This document shows positions 41,944-50,127 of a stretch of 61,191 bases of DNA, in pieces (position 1 is the stretch's first letter; each line of letters begins with the position of its first letter). Both the position numbers and the translations under genes were made by a program. The notes beneath the pieces were generated by a model that had not been told where the DNA came from, did no database searches, and was given only the letters and a program-made list of their open reading frames with translations. Origin of the DNA: Pseudomonadota bacterium (GTDB lineage Bacteria; Pseudomonadota; Alphaproteobacteria; GCA-2731375); NCBI GenBank assembly GCA_027623205.1, contig JAQBYC010000008.1, positions 1 to 61,191 on the forward strand. Reading direction: 5' to 3'.

Positions 41944-42807
41944 TCAGGCGCGGGCCAGCACGAAATCGACATTGGCGACGTTGAAGGGGCGGTGGATGTC
42001 GGCAAAGCGCGTCAATTCTTTTTCGCTGGGTTGTTGATCGTATGGCACCGCCAGCGGTCCCCGCACGCCAAACACCGCATCCTCGTCGATGTAGGGATCG
42101 CCGGCGTCGAAGATCTGACTGACGTGTCGTCTGCACCCTTGGGCGGAGATCATGATGTGGATATGCGCCGGGCGCCAACAATGCCGGCCACCGGCGCGAA
42201 CCAGTTCGCCGCCGGCGCCATCATCGGGTACCTGGTAGGAAATCGGTTTCGCCGTGGCGAAGGCGTAGTTGCCATCCTCGTCGGCGTGCAGCGTGCCGCG
42301 CAGATTATGCTCGGGTTGGTCGGGATCCTGCACCGCATAGAGACCGTTCGGCGCGTTCTGCCAGACTTCGATCTGGGCGCCCCCGAGCGGTTCGTCATCG
42401 CTAGCGCGGATGCGGCCGTACACGACAATGCGCTCGCCGTCATTGCCGCCCGACAAATCGGCCCCGTTCAGTATAACCGGTGTTTTCGGGACATAGAAAG
42501 GGCCCATCAAGGTCGTGATCGACGCGTTCTTATCCCGCCGACCGTCAATCAAGTCGACCAGGGCCGAGACGCCCAGGAGATCGGACAACAAAATGAATTC
42601 GTTGCGTTGCTCGTCGGTTGACGCCGCGGCGCGCGCCAAAAATGCCATTGCGGCTTCCCACTCCCGGGGGGTCAGCTTGGCTTCGCGGACAAAATCGTGC
42701 AGGCGCCGGATCAACAGGGCCAGGATGTCCCCGGTTCTGCCGTCCGCGGTACTGGCATAGGCCTGAACAACGGTTTCAGTGATGTTATCGTAGGTGACGT
42801 TGCGCAT
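41944..42807 (-). CDS. intradiol ring-cleavage dioxygenase (catechol/hydroxyquinol 1,2-dioxygenase-like)
   Basis: A 287-residue protein. The helical N-terminal linker domain is followed by MGPFYVP and the catalytic beta-sandwich. Fe(III) ligands fit the Tyr-Tyr-His-His set: Tyr in NGLYAVQD, Tyr in PISYQVPDDG, and two His in WRPAHIHIMI. Length and linker favour the catechol/hydroxyquinol subfamily over protocatechuate 3,4-dioxygenase. The product would be a muconate or maleylacetate precursor. Start at 42807 (MRNVTYDN) has GGGGGAA upstream. Confidence 0.88.
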   Translation of the reverse strand: MRNVTYDNITETVVQAYASTADGRTGDILALLIRRLHDFVREAKLTPREWEAAMAFLARAAASTDEQRNEFILLSDLLGVSALVDLIDGRRDKNASITTLMGPFYVPKTPVILNGADLSGGNDGERIVVYGRIRASDDEPLGGAQIEVWQNAPNGLYAVQDPDQPEHNLRGTLHADEDGNYAFATAKPISYQVPDDGAGGELVRAGGRHCWRPAHIHIMISAQGCRRHVSQIFDAGDPYIDEDAVFGVRGPLAVPYDQQPSEKELTRFADIHRPFNVANVDFVLARA

Positions 42808-42874
42808 CTGAATTTCCCCCGCTTCTTGCCTCGTGCGCATTTGCTTGGGATGCGCAAGAAAGTTTTAAAATATT

Positions 42875-42927
42875 GCAATTAAACTGATCGTTAAGTCGAA
42901 TTGGCGACTCTAATCAATTAGAATCGC
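42875..42927. repeat. degenerate copy of the compound palindromic repeat (inverted)
   Basis: GCAATT...TTAAGTCG...GCGACTC...GAATCGC follows the reverse complement of the 54839 copy over its full left part, with many substitutions. The second hairpin is missing. Confidence 0.5.
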
Positions 42928-43026
42928 GCTCGCCAAACCGGTCGACATGCACGCCTATTTTTTGGCACTTATATCAGGAGTTCTCCCAGGGGTGAAGAGC
43001 GCCGCGCCGGTACACGAGCTGAGGCG

Positions 43027-43046
43027 ATATCAAGGGCCATTGGCAT
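43027..43046. repeat. 20-bp dispersed element, copy 4
   Basis: Reads ATATCAAGGGCCATTGGCAT, 19 of 20 against the consensus. It lies in the long spacer upstream of the broken TadE-type gene. Confidence 0.55.
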
Positions 43047-43189
43047 CACAAGATCAAACGCTTGCCCCGCCGATGGAAGCTGCCGATGGAATAGGACCAA
43101 GGGTCGGAGGACACGAATAGTGGCGCTAAAAATTACTGCATATGTGCTAAAATCACACCTGATGCTTGCGGGCTAGGGCCATCTCGGAA

Positions 43190-43728
43190 ATGCCGGATCG
43201 AATGCCAAGTCAGCCAATAACAAATCAGCCAATAACAAGTCAGCCAATAAAGCGCCTATTTGTCAGGGGCCGCGACAATCGGCGCGGTGCGATTGCCGTC
43301 GAGTTCGCGTTGATCCTGCCCGTCATGCGGCTGATTCTGTTCGGCATTATCGAGTTCGGCTCGATCATGTTCGCGCGTCACGTGATGTTCTTCTCGGCGC
43401 GAGAGGCCGCGAGGGCCCCTGTGACCGGTGGCACGGCGGCGAATGTCATCAAGGTTGGAGTTCGCAAGACGTCCGCCAACGGCAATCCAGTGGAATTGAT
43501 GTTTGGCGCCCTGGTGAACTTTTCCACCATCGACATCACCCTCGGTTCCATCGCCATCAGTTCGGGCGGCGGCGGGGCGGCCTGTGTGTCGGCGCTGCAC
43601 ACGACCGCCAGCAGCGCCGTCAAAGCCGGTGGCAACGCCGGCGCCGGTTTTAATGATTGCGATGTCGCGGCCAATTCCAATGACGACGACGCTCTTGAAA
43701 TTTCCGGCAATGCGTCGCTAACCGCCAA
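43190..43728 (+). pseudogene. TadE-like pilus protein, truncated at the 3' end
   Basis: The reading frame opens with RGAIAVEFALILPVM and LFGIIEFGSIMFARHVMFFS, the N-terminal helix and following region of TadE/TadG proteins, then continues with AREAARAPVTGG and a Ser/Gly-rich, cysteine-containing middle. Around 43700-43730 meaningful coding passes to another frame that encodes part of an unrelated membrane protein, and the TadE frame runs on to 43966 as arginine/serine-rich nonsense. No other tad genes are nearby. The ATG at 43190 is used; 43202 is also possible. Confidence 0.6.
43210..43254 (+). repeat. three tandem 15-bp units
   Basis: TCAGCCAATAACAAA occurs three times with small changes in the third unit. 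In the TadE-type frame it encodes SQPIT/NQPIT/SQPIK, so the unit length keeps the frame. Confidence 0.7.
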
Positions 43729-44073
43729 TTGCGCCGCGCCCTGGACCTCGGCGGCGCGCTCTGTTACGCCTGGGTCATTCCGGCCGCATTCTTCCTGCTC
43801 ATCCTGGCGGCCGCATACTGGCGGTTCCGGCAAGCCCTGCCGCCGCGGTCCAGGCGGTTGTTCGTGCTGGCCGCCCTGGTTTATGTCGGCGGCGCTTTCG
43901 GCACGGAGTTCTATGTCAACTACTGGGTCGCCCCGTACGGGACCGATCCGGTCTATGGCCTGCTGAACATTGTGCAGGAAATGATGGAATTTACCGGGCT
44001 TTCCCTTTTCATCGCCGCCCTGCTGGGGCACTTGCGGGGCGCCATAGGCGAACTGCGCGTTGTCGTCGATTGA
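43720..44073 (+). pseudogene. C-terminal fragment of a polytopic membrane protein
   Basis: From about 43720 this frame reads RRALDLGGALCYAWVIPA and then three to four transmembrane segments, with AALVYVGGAFGTEFYVNYW and a final IVQEMMEFTGLSLFIAALLGHL. That last acidic motif is typical of the C-terminal half of a family of 7-8-TM proteins of unknown function. A proper N-terminal half and start codon are absent (only a TTG at 43729). It seems joined by deletion to the TadE remnant. The next gene begins 13 nt on. Confidence 0.55.
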
Positions 44074-44086
44074 GCGGAGCCGCCCC

Positions 44087-45184
44087 ATGCCGCCAAACCA
44101 TGGAGACCGTTCCCGCCCCCCGTCATCCCCCAATGGCCATGGGACCGATGGGTCCGGCGCCGCGCCGACACAGTTTGTTTCGCACTATCTGGTTTCTCCG
44201 GCCTACGATATTATTTTCTTTATTTCGTCGCCCCTGCTGGCCCTGATCCTGGGCCTTGGATTGTCTCATTCACCGTTGAACCGCGGCGAAGTTCTTGGCG
44301 GGGAAAACTGGGTCGAGATGTTCCTCTCGATCTTCGTCATGGCGCATCTATTCATCGTGATATTTCGATCCCATTTCAACCCCGGCATCTACCGGCTCTA
44401 TCCGGTTCGTTTCGCCATTGTGCCGCTGGTGCTGTTTCTGGCGATGGGATATTCCATCTGGGCCATGGTGATCGGATCGGTACTCGCGACATTTTGGGAC
44501 GTCTACCATTCCAGTCTGCAGACCTTCGGTCTGGGCCGTCTTTACGACAAGATCGCGGGCAACGACCCCCGGGTGGGCCGACGCCTCGATATCGCCCTCA
44601 ATCTTTACATCTACGCCGGTCCAATTGCCGCCGGGGCGACCCTGATGGATCACGTGGACGATTTCGCCGAGTTCAAAGCGGTCAATTCGCTCTTTTTCAC
44701 GGAGATCCCCGCCTATGTGGAATTCAACAGCGCCATCCTGACCTGGCTGGTGATCGGTACAGGGGTCCCGTTTCTGTTTTATTACCTGCATGCCTACCGC
44801 AAGCTGGCGCGGGCGGGGCACCGGGTTTCCTTCCAAAAAGTCGCACTGTTGCTCTCAACGGGCATTGTTTCGATCTATGCCTGGGGCTTCAACCCATTCG
44901 GCATGGCTTTCTTCATCATGAATGTCTTCCATGCCTGGCAATATTTCGCCATCATCTGGTGGTCCGAGCGGGACCACCTGATCCGGGCGGTTCGCCAGGA
45001 GGGCCGGACCCGGGCGGTGCCGGCGGCGCTGGCCCTATTGTTGGGCACGAGTCTCGCCTACGGCCTGGTCGCGGGGCTTTATCATGGCGGCAACGACTGG
45101 TTGTTCAGCGTTTTCCTGGTCGTCTCCCTCATGCATTTCTGGTACGACGGCTTCATCTGGTCGGTGCGGCGACATCAAATCTAG
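44087..45184 (+). CDS. polytopic membrane protein of unknown function
   Basis: A 365-residue protein with about eight transmembrane segments and a short hydrophilic proline/serine/glycine-rich N-terminus. Conserved-looking polar motifs inside or near membrane segments are FWDVYHSSLQTFGLGRLYDK, FHAWQYFAIIWW and HFWYDGFIWSVRRHQI at the very end. Histidines in several helices could bind a metal or haem, but I do not recognise an enzyme family. It follows the membrane-protein fragment by 13 nt, so the two may once have formed an operon. Confidence 0.75.
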   Translation: MPPNHGDRSRPPSSPNGHGTDGSGAAPTQFVSHYLVSPAYDIIFFISSPLLALILGLGLSHSPLNRGEVLGGENWVEMFLSIFVMAHLFIVIFRSHFNPGIYRLYPVRFAIVPLVLFLAMGYSIWAMVIGSVLATFWDVYHSSLQTFGLGRLYDKIAGNDPRVGRRLDIALNLYIYAGPIAAGATLMDHVDDFAEFKAVNSLFFTEIPAYVEFNSAILTWLVIGTGVPFLFYYLHAYRKLARAGHRVSFQKVALLLSTGIVSIYAWGFNPFGMAFFIMNVFHAWQYFAIIWWSERDHLIRAVRQEGRTRAVPAALALLLGTSLAYGLVAGLYHGGNDWLFSVFLVVSLMHFWYDGFIWSVRRHQI

Positions 45185-45337
45185 CACAATTTGGGGATTG
45201 TCCGCGCCGTGCGCCCGTCACAATTTACCGGATGGCTGTGGTTTCGTCGCGGCACTTGAACGTGATGCACGTGCATATTGAAGATACTTTTATCTGCGGT
45301 CCCATATTTTTGGGCACGGCGATTTCCACCCTGAGTG

Positions 45338-46411
45338 CTATGCCGCAAGCCATTGCCCAGTTTCGTGAAAGCGCATCAGCCGTGCCAGGTGGGGTTGAAT
45401 GTCGAAGCCGTTTTGGGCCAGCCAGGCATCATTGTAGTAGGTATCGAGATAGCGCTCGCCCGGGTCGCAGATCAGGGTGACCACCGACCCGGTTTCGCCC
45501 GCCGCCGCCATTTCAGCCATGATCTGGACAGCGCCATAGAGGTTGGTCCCGGTGGAGCCGCCGAATTTGCGGCCCAGAACCCGTTCCAGATAGCGCAGGG
45601 CGGCAAACGAGCCCGCGTCGGGAACCTTGATCATCTCGTCGATGACACTGGCGATGAACGACAGCTCGACCCGGGGGCGGCCGATGCCTTCGACCCGCGA
45701 GGCCTGCGCGCCGGTCAGGCCAACGTCATGGCTGTGAAAATAGTCGTAAAAAACCGAATTTTCCGGATCGACCACGCAGAGCCGGGTGTCGAAGCCGCGA
45801 TAGCGCGTGTAGCGGCCGATGGTGGCCGAGGTGCCGCCGGTACCGGCGCCGCAAACGATCCAACTGGGTATGGGATGTTCCTCGCGCGCCATCTGCTCGA
45901 AGATCGTATCGGCGATATTATTGTTGCCACGCCAATCGGTGACCCGTTCGGCAAAGGTGAACTGATCCATGAAATGACCGCCGGCTTCCTGGGCGAGGCG
46001 CAGGGATTCATCATAGATCGTCGCCGGATCGTCAACCAGATGGATGCGGCCGCCGTAGAAGTTGATCTTGGCGATTTTCTCAGGCGATGTGGTCTTTGGA
46101 ATGACGGCCACGAACGGCAGGTTCAACAGCCTTGCAAAATAGGCCTCCGAGACGGCGGTGCTGCCGGACGAGGCCTCGACAATGGTGGTTTCGGGGCCGA
46201 CCCAGCCATTGCAGATCGCATACAGAAACAACGACCGCGCCAAGCGGTGCTTGAGGCTGCCGGTGGGATGGATTGACTCGTCCTTCAGATAGAGCGGCAC
46301 CCCCGGCACACCGGGAACGTCGAGGCGAAACAGATGGGTGTCGGAAGAGCGGTTGAAATCGGCGTCGATCTTGCGCACCGCGTTGTCGATCCACTGGCGC
46401 GAAGTCCCCAT
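45338..46411 (-). CDS. PLP-dependent cysteine-synthase-family protein
   Basis: A 357-residue fold-type II PLP enzyme. The PLP lysine is in PTGSLKHRLARSL (near residue 54), the substrate loop in VEASSGSTAVSEAY, and the phosphate-binding loop in GAGTGGTSATIGRY. This form, with HPTGSLKHR rather than the CysK PGGSVKDR, belongs to the uncharacterised 'cysteine synthase family' of proteobacteria and may be a beta-eliminase or use another nucleophile. The start at MGTSRQW is chosen because it is close to the conserved N-terminus. It is convergent with the unknown membrane protein. Confidence 0.85.
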   Translation of the reverse strand: MGTSRQWIDNAVRKIDADFNRSSDTHLFRLDVPGVPGVPLYLKDESIHPTGSLKHRLARSLFLYAICNGWVGPETTIVEASSGSTAVSEAYFARLLNLPFVAVIPKTTSPEKIAKINFYGGRIHLVDDPATIYDESLRLAQEAGGHFMDQFTFAERVTDWRGNNNIADTIFEQMAREEHPIPSWIVCGAGTGGTSATIGRYTRYRGFDTRLCVVDPENSVFYDYFHSHDVGLTGAQASRVEGIGRPRVELSFIASVIDEMIKVPDAGSFAALRYLERVLGRKFGGSTGTNLYGAVQIMAEMAAAGETGSVVTLICDPGERYLDTYYNDAWLAQNGFDIQPHLARLMRFHETGQWLAA

Positions 46412-46808
46412 GTCAGCCTCCCATGTCCCGGAAACCGTCTGCGACGCCGGCTGTCCCATTGGCGCGCCCGGGGTGCCTATACCTAACATTTTCCGAAGGG
46501 CCAATCAAAGGGCGGCCTGCGCCTGGAAAGGCTCTCTCTTGTGTCCGTCTTCGACAGCTTCCCGGCAAGTTTCCTCAAGGCCGATGCCGTGTCCGCGATC
46601 TCCCCGATACACCGCACTTCGCCACACCGGCCGCCAGCGGCCACCGCGACCGCTATGGGCTACTTGGGAACGTCCAGTCCGATATATCTGACAGTCTCTT
46701 GCATGACCCGTCTCTTATGCGTGGAGGATGGGTGCCGGTGCATCCGGCATAACTCGCGAGATAGGCATATTGTGAGGCGGGTCACCCTAAGTTCAAACGG
46801 ACAGGCTC
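46412..46808. other. 397-bp spacer without a supported gene
   Basis: An open frame exists at 46423-46752 on the + strand but its arginine/proline-rich composition and lack of a ribosome site do not look like a protein. No repeat of the families seen elsewhere, no hairpin and no tRNA were found. It probably contains the promoter of the leftward PLP-enzyme gene. Confidence 0.5.
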
Positions 46809-47498
46809 CTAGCCACTCTCTATCAGCCGCGCCAGGTCCTCCGCCGCGCTCAGCATGGGATAGTGGCCGGTGTCGAGTTCGTGCCAGCGTGCGCCCAGGG
46901 CCTCGGCGCAGCGGCGTTGATGCGCTTCGCCGGGATTGACGGCGCGGCGGCAGTAGATCACCGAGGCCTCCCAGCTTTGCGACCAGAAGCTGTCCAGTTG
47001 CACCGGCAAAGTATGAACGCCGATCGGGTGCAGGGTATAACGTGCCACGGCCCAGGCCCGCACCTCCGGCGCCAGGTCGGCGAACAGCCTGCCTTCCACG
47101 TCCTCGCGCGAGGGGCCCAGCGCCAGCCCGGTATTGACCGCGGCCGGCCGGTTGACGATATCACTGACCGCCTCGCCATGGCGCAGCGCAAGCGCGTCGG
47201 CGAAGACCAGCCGGCCGACCCGTTCGCGGGCAGTTTCCGCCACTTTCGCCATGATCATGCCGCCGCTTGACGTGCCGACGAGCACCACGTCGTTGAGATC
47301 CTCGTAGAACAACAGCTGTGCGACCTCCGCTGCCTGCGTCTCGGTGGTGATGCCCGGGCGCAATTGCCCGGCGCGTTCGGCGCAGCCGTCCAGGGACGGC
47401 GCATAGACCTGGTGACCCTGGGCGCGCAGACGCGTCGCCACCGGTTGCCAAATCCAGCCGCCCTGGTAGGAGCCATGAAGCAGTATGAATGTCGTCAT
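46809..47498 (-). CDS. alpha/beta hydrolase, esterase EstC/methyl-esterase-like
   Basis: A 229-residue protein. It opens with FILLHGSYQGGWIWQPVATRL, has the nucleophile in VLVGTSSGGMIM (near residue 77), and ends with HELDTGHYPMLSAAEDLA, which supplies the histidine. This form resembles the plant methyl-esterase/hydroxynitrile lyase-like bacterial group. It sits 43 nt downstream of an RraA-like gene and an FAH-family gene on the same strand, so it may hydrolyse an ester or C-C bond in the same route. Confidence 0.85.
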   Translation of the reverse strand: MTTFILLHGSYQGGWIWQPVATRLRAQGHQVYAPSLDGCAERAGQLRPGITTETQAAEVAQLLFYEDLNDVVLVGTSSGGMIMAKVAETARERVGRLVFADALALRHGEAVSDIVNRPAAVNTGLALGPSREDVEGRLFADLAPEVRAWAVARYTLHPIGVHTLPVQLDSFWSQSWEASVIYCRRAVNPGEAHQRRCAEALGARWHELDTGHYPMLSAAEDLARLIESG

Positions 47499-47541
47499 TT
47501 TGTCTCTCCGGTATTGTCCGAATGCAGCCCAGCTTTCCATA

Positions 47542-48255
47542 TCACCGGGCATTTGGATCGGTATTTTTCCAATCTTCGTAAGCCTGTAAGGTCTCGGGAT
47601 TGGGCGGATAGGTGCCGATGGTGGGATGGCCCGTGGCGACACGCTGTTTTAGAAAATATTCCAGCCGTTCCTGTTCGGCGCCGTCATCGGCGACCTCCGC
47701 CGCCAGGGCGGCGGGGACGACCACCACGCCGTCGCTGTCGCCCACCAGCACATCGCCAGGTATCACCGCAACGCCGCCACAGGCGATGGGGCATTGCAAA
47801 TCGGCGCCAAAATGCACATTCAGGCTGGCCGGCGCCGCGCCGCCGGCACAGAACACGGGTAATCTTCCCCCAGCCACCTCGGCGGCATCCCGCACCGGGC
47901 CATCGCTGACCACCGCCGCCACGCCGCGTTCCTGAAGCCGGGTGGCCAGGATATCGCCGATGACGCCGGCGCCGAGGTCGCCACGGGCATCGATCACCAG
48001 GACCATGCCGGGGGGGATATCTTCAACCGCCTTGCGCGGGGGGTATTCGGGATCGCCCAGCACCTCGACCCGGGACAGGTCCTCGCGCATGGGGATAAAG
48101 CGAAGGGTATAAGCCTGGGCCGCGAAGCGGCAGTGCGCCGCATTCAACGGCCGGGCGCCTCGAATGAAGCAGTTGCGCAGGCCCCGTTTCAGCAATTGCA
48201 TGCTGACCGTGGCCGTGGAGATCGTTGCCAGCCGGCGCAAAATATCCGGGTTCAT
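47542..48255 (-). CDS. RraA-like / 4-hydroxy-4-methyl-2-oxoglutarate aldolase family protein
   Basis: A 237-residue protein. The active-site region GDLGAGVIGDILATRLQERG and VVSDGPVRDAAEV is that of HMG/CHA aldolases and RraA-like proteins, with Arg and Asp of the R-x-x-G-x-x-x-D/G-x-x-x-R-D pattern present. Aldolase members split 4-hydroxy-4-carboxy-2-oxoadipate-type acids to pyruvate plus a keto acid late in protocatechuate or gallate breakdown. Its ATG overlaps the stop of the FAH gene by 4 nt. Catabolic use is more likely than RNase E control, given that partner. Confidence 0.85.
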   Translation of the reverse strand: MNPDILRRLATISTATVSMQLLKRGLRNCFIRGARPLNAAHCRFAAQAYTLRFIPMREDLSRVEVLGDPEYPPRKAVEDIPPGMVLVIDARGDLGAGVIGDILATRLQERGVAAVVSDGPVRDAAEVAGGRLPVFCAGGAAPASLNVHFGADLQCPIACGGVAVIPGDVLVGDSDGVVVVPAALAAEVADDGAEQERLEYFLKQRVATGHPTIGTYPPNPETLQAYEDWKNTDPNAR

Positions 48256-49445
48256 AACAGACCCCGCGCCGCCAGATTGGCCATCAGGGCGCCGAGGCCA
48301 AAGGTCCAGGGCGGGATCTTGTCCGTATGGTTGACCTGGTTGGTCAGACGGCCCAGCAGGGGGTTGGCGATGGTGACAATGTCGCCCAGGTGATGGGTGA
48401 AGCCCTGGCCGGGGGCATCACGGTCTTCGATCGGCGCAAACATGGTGCCGGTAAACAGCAACAGGCCGTCGGGAAATTGGTTGTGGGCGCCACAGGCATA
48501 GGCAGCCAGATCGGCCAGATCGCGGCTGATTTCGGCGATTGATGAACGGCCCTGCATCTCGAATCCGTCCGTGCCGCTGACCGATAGGCTGATTTCCATT
48601 GCCCGTACGTGATCCAGGTTGAAATCGTCATCAAACAGGCGAACGAAGGGCCCCACGGCGCAGGAGGCGCGATTATCCTTGGCCTTGCCCAGCAGCAGCG
48701 CGCTGCGGCCCTCAAAGTCGCGCAGGTTGACATCGTTGCCCAGGCAGGCGCCAACGATCCGCCCGGACGGGGCGATGGCCAGGACCACCTCGGGCTCCGG
48801 ATTGCTCCAGGTGGACTTGGGATGAATGCCGATCTCCGCCCCGGTTCCGACAGCGGACATGGGCTGGGCCTTGGTAAAGACCTCGGCATCCGGGCCGATG
48901 CCCACTTCCAGGTATTGCGACCACAGGCCGCGTTCCGTCAACACCGTCTTGATCCGCGCCGCTTCATCCGAGCCGGGGGCGACATCGGCCAGGGACTGGC
49001 CAATCTCGGCGCCAATGGCGCTACGGATTTCGGCTGCCTTTTCCGGGTCGCCCTTGGCCTGTTCCTCGATGACCCGTTCCAGCATGGAGCGCACGAAGGT
49101 CACGCCACAGGCTTTCAGGGCCTGTAAATCGCTGGGTGCCAGAAAATGCGGTTTGTCTGGTTCAAGGCTCTGATATGCGCTGTTGGCAAGAATCGTCCCG
49201 GCATCGCCCAGGCGCATGGCGCCACCCGATCGGACCGCGCCGTGCGCCGCCGCCGCCGGGTCGTCCATGGCCAAAAGGCCCGCCAGGGTGGGAGACACGG
49301 ATGAAAGATCAAATACCCCGTCATCGTCGACCAGGACCGGCGTTGGGCCGCCCCCATCGCCAGGCAGCCAGACCCGGCCAACAAAGCAACCCGTCAGGCC
49401 CGCTTCCGGCAGCGTGTTTGCGGCATTCAGTGACAATGCGGTCAT
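48252..49445 (-). CDS. fumarylacetoacetate hydrolase family protein
   Basis: A 397-residue protein. The N-terminal part is a family-specific domain; the FAH catalytic half has NPEPEVVLAIAPSG (metal-binding Glu), GNDVNLRDFEGRSALLLGKAKD and LLLFTGTMFAPI. The longer form resembles enzymes that act on 2-oxo-3-deoxy sugar acids (fucose/arabinose routes) as well as acylpyruvate hydrolases. The start at 49445 (MTALSLN) precedes a conserved beginning. Co-transcription with the RraA-like aldolase suggests two successive steps that end in pyruvate. Confidence 0.85.
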   Translation of the reverse strand: MTALSLNAANTLPEAGLTGCFVGRVWLPGDGGGPTPVLVDDDGVFDLSSVSPTLAGLLAMDDPAAAAHGAVRSGGAMRLGDAGTILANSAYQSLEPDKPHFLAPSDLQALKACGVTFVRSMLERVIEEQAKGDPEKAAEIRSAIGAEIGQSLADVAPGSDEAARIKTVLTERGLWSQYLEVGIGPDAEVFTKAQPMSAVGTGAEIGIHPKSTWSNPEPEVVLAIAPSGRIVGACLGNDVNLRDFEGRSALLLGKAKDNRASCAVGPFVRLFDDDFNLDHVRAMEISLSVSGTDGFEMQGRSSIAEISRDLADLAAYACGAHNQFPDGLLLFTGTMFAPIEDRDAPGQGFTHHLGDIVTIANPLLGRLTNQVNHTDKIPPWTFGLGALMANLAARGLL

Positions 49446-49586
49446 GGTATCGTGATCCCTGAAAATTTTTATTTGCCAGTATGGCAACCGGGCGCGATTG
49501 ATGGAAGACGCAAAGCGGTTGTTGCCGCCGCTGGAAAACGGCTACATTTCATTCCAGCCCAACGGCGACAACAACAGGACAGTATT

Positions 49587-50093
49587 ATGCTTGCCAATGC
49601 CCGACCAATCGCGGCCTTTGCCGTTCTTCTTTACCTTCTGACCGGTCTGGCGCCGGCGCAGGCCATAACGGCGCGCGAAAAGGATTTTCAGGACTGGCGC
49701 CTGCGCTGCGAGAAGGAAACCGACGAAAGCCCTGAACGCTGCTTCATCATGCAGATCGCCAAGACCCTGAAGGACAAGCGCGATGTTCTGCGCGTCGGCG
49801 TACGCTATCCCGAGCCAGACCAACCGGCCATGGTGTTTCTGACCCTGCCCCTGGGGGTATATTTGCCCACCGGTCTGTTGTTGCAGATCGATGACGGCGA
49901 GACCTTGCGGATACCGGTGGAAATCTGCCTGCCCAACGGCTGCCACACGCGCATGGCCCTGGAAGGGGAGCTGTTGAAAAATCTGAAATCAGGCCGGCAG
50001 GCCAAATTGGCCTTTCATGACAGCCAGCAAAAAGAAATTTCCGTACCGGTGTCGCTGGCCGGCTTCACCGCCGCCTTTGCCGCCTTGAAATAG
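49587..50093 (+). CDS. invasion-associated locus B (IalB) family protein
   Basis: A 168-residue exported protein. A signal peptide covers residues 1-26 (hydrophobic core AAFAVLLYLLTGLAPAQA). The body has DWRLRCEK and ERCFIMQIAKTLKD near the start, LTLPLGVYLPTGLLLQID, and ICLPNGCHTRMAL, with two cysteine pairs placed as in IalB. The fold is a small beta-sandwich secreted to the periplasm or outer membrane; in most alphaproteobacteria it has nothing to do with invasion and the function is unknown. AGGA is 8 nt before the ATG. Confidence 0.85.
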   Translation: MLANARPIAAFAVLLYLLTGLAPAQAITAREKDFQDWRLRCEKETDESPERCFIMQIAKTLKDKRDVLRVGVRYPEPDQPAMVFLTLPLGVYLPTGLLLQIDDGETLRIPVEICLPNGCHTRMALEGELLKNLKSGRQAKLAFHDSQQKEISVPVSLAGFTAAFAALK

Positions 50094-50127
50094 GCTGCAT
50101 AAGCAATAGCCAGAACAGGACAGAATC

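Larger units (their letters stand above)
42808..43189. other. intergenic stretch of 382 bp with two repeat copies
   Basis: No gene is apparent. It holds a degenerate compound palindrome (42875-42927) and a 20-bp dispersed element (43027-43046), both listed separately. The rest is AT-richer than the surroundings and shows no clear promoter or hairpin with T run. Confidence 0.6.

Noticed and set aside
43210-43254. Tandem repeat considered as a mini CRISPR array
   Set aside because: Units are contiguous 15-mers without spacers and lie inside a coding frame; no cas genes are present.
46423-46752. 109-codon frame in the spacer before the PLP-enzyme gene
   Set aside because: No ribosome site, arginine/proline-rich composition and no recognisable fold.
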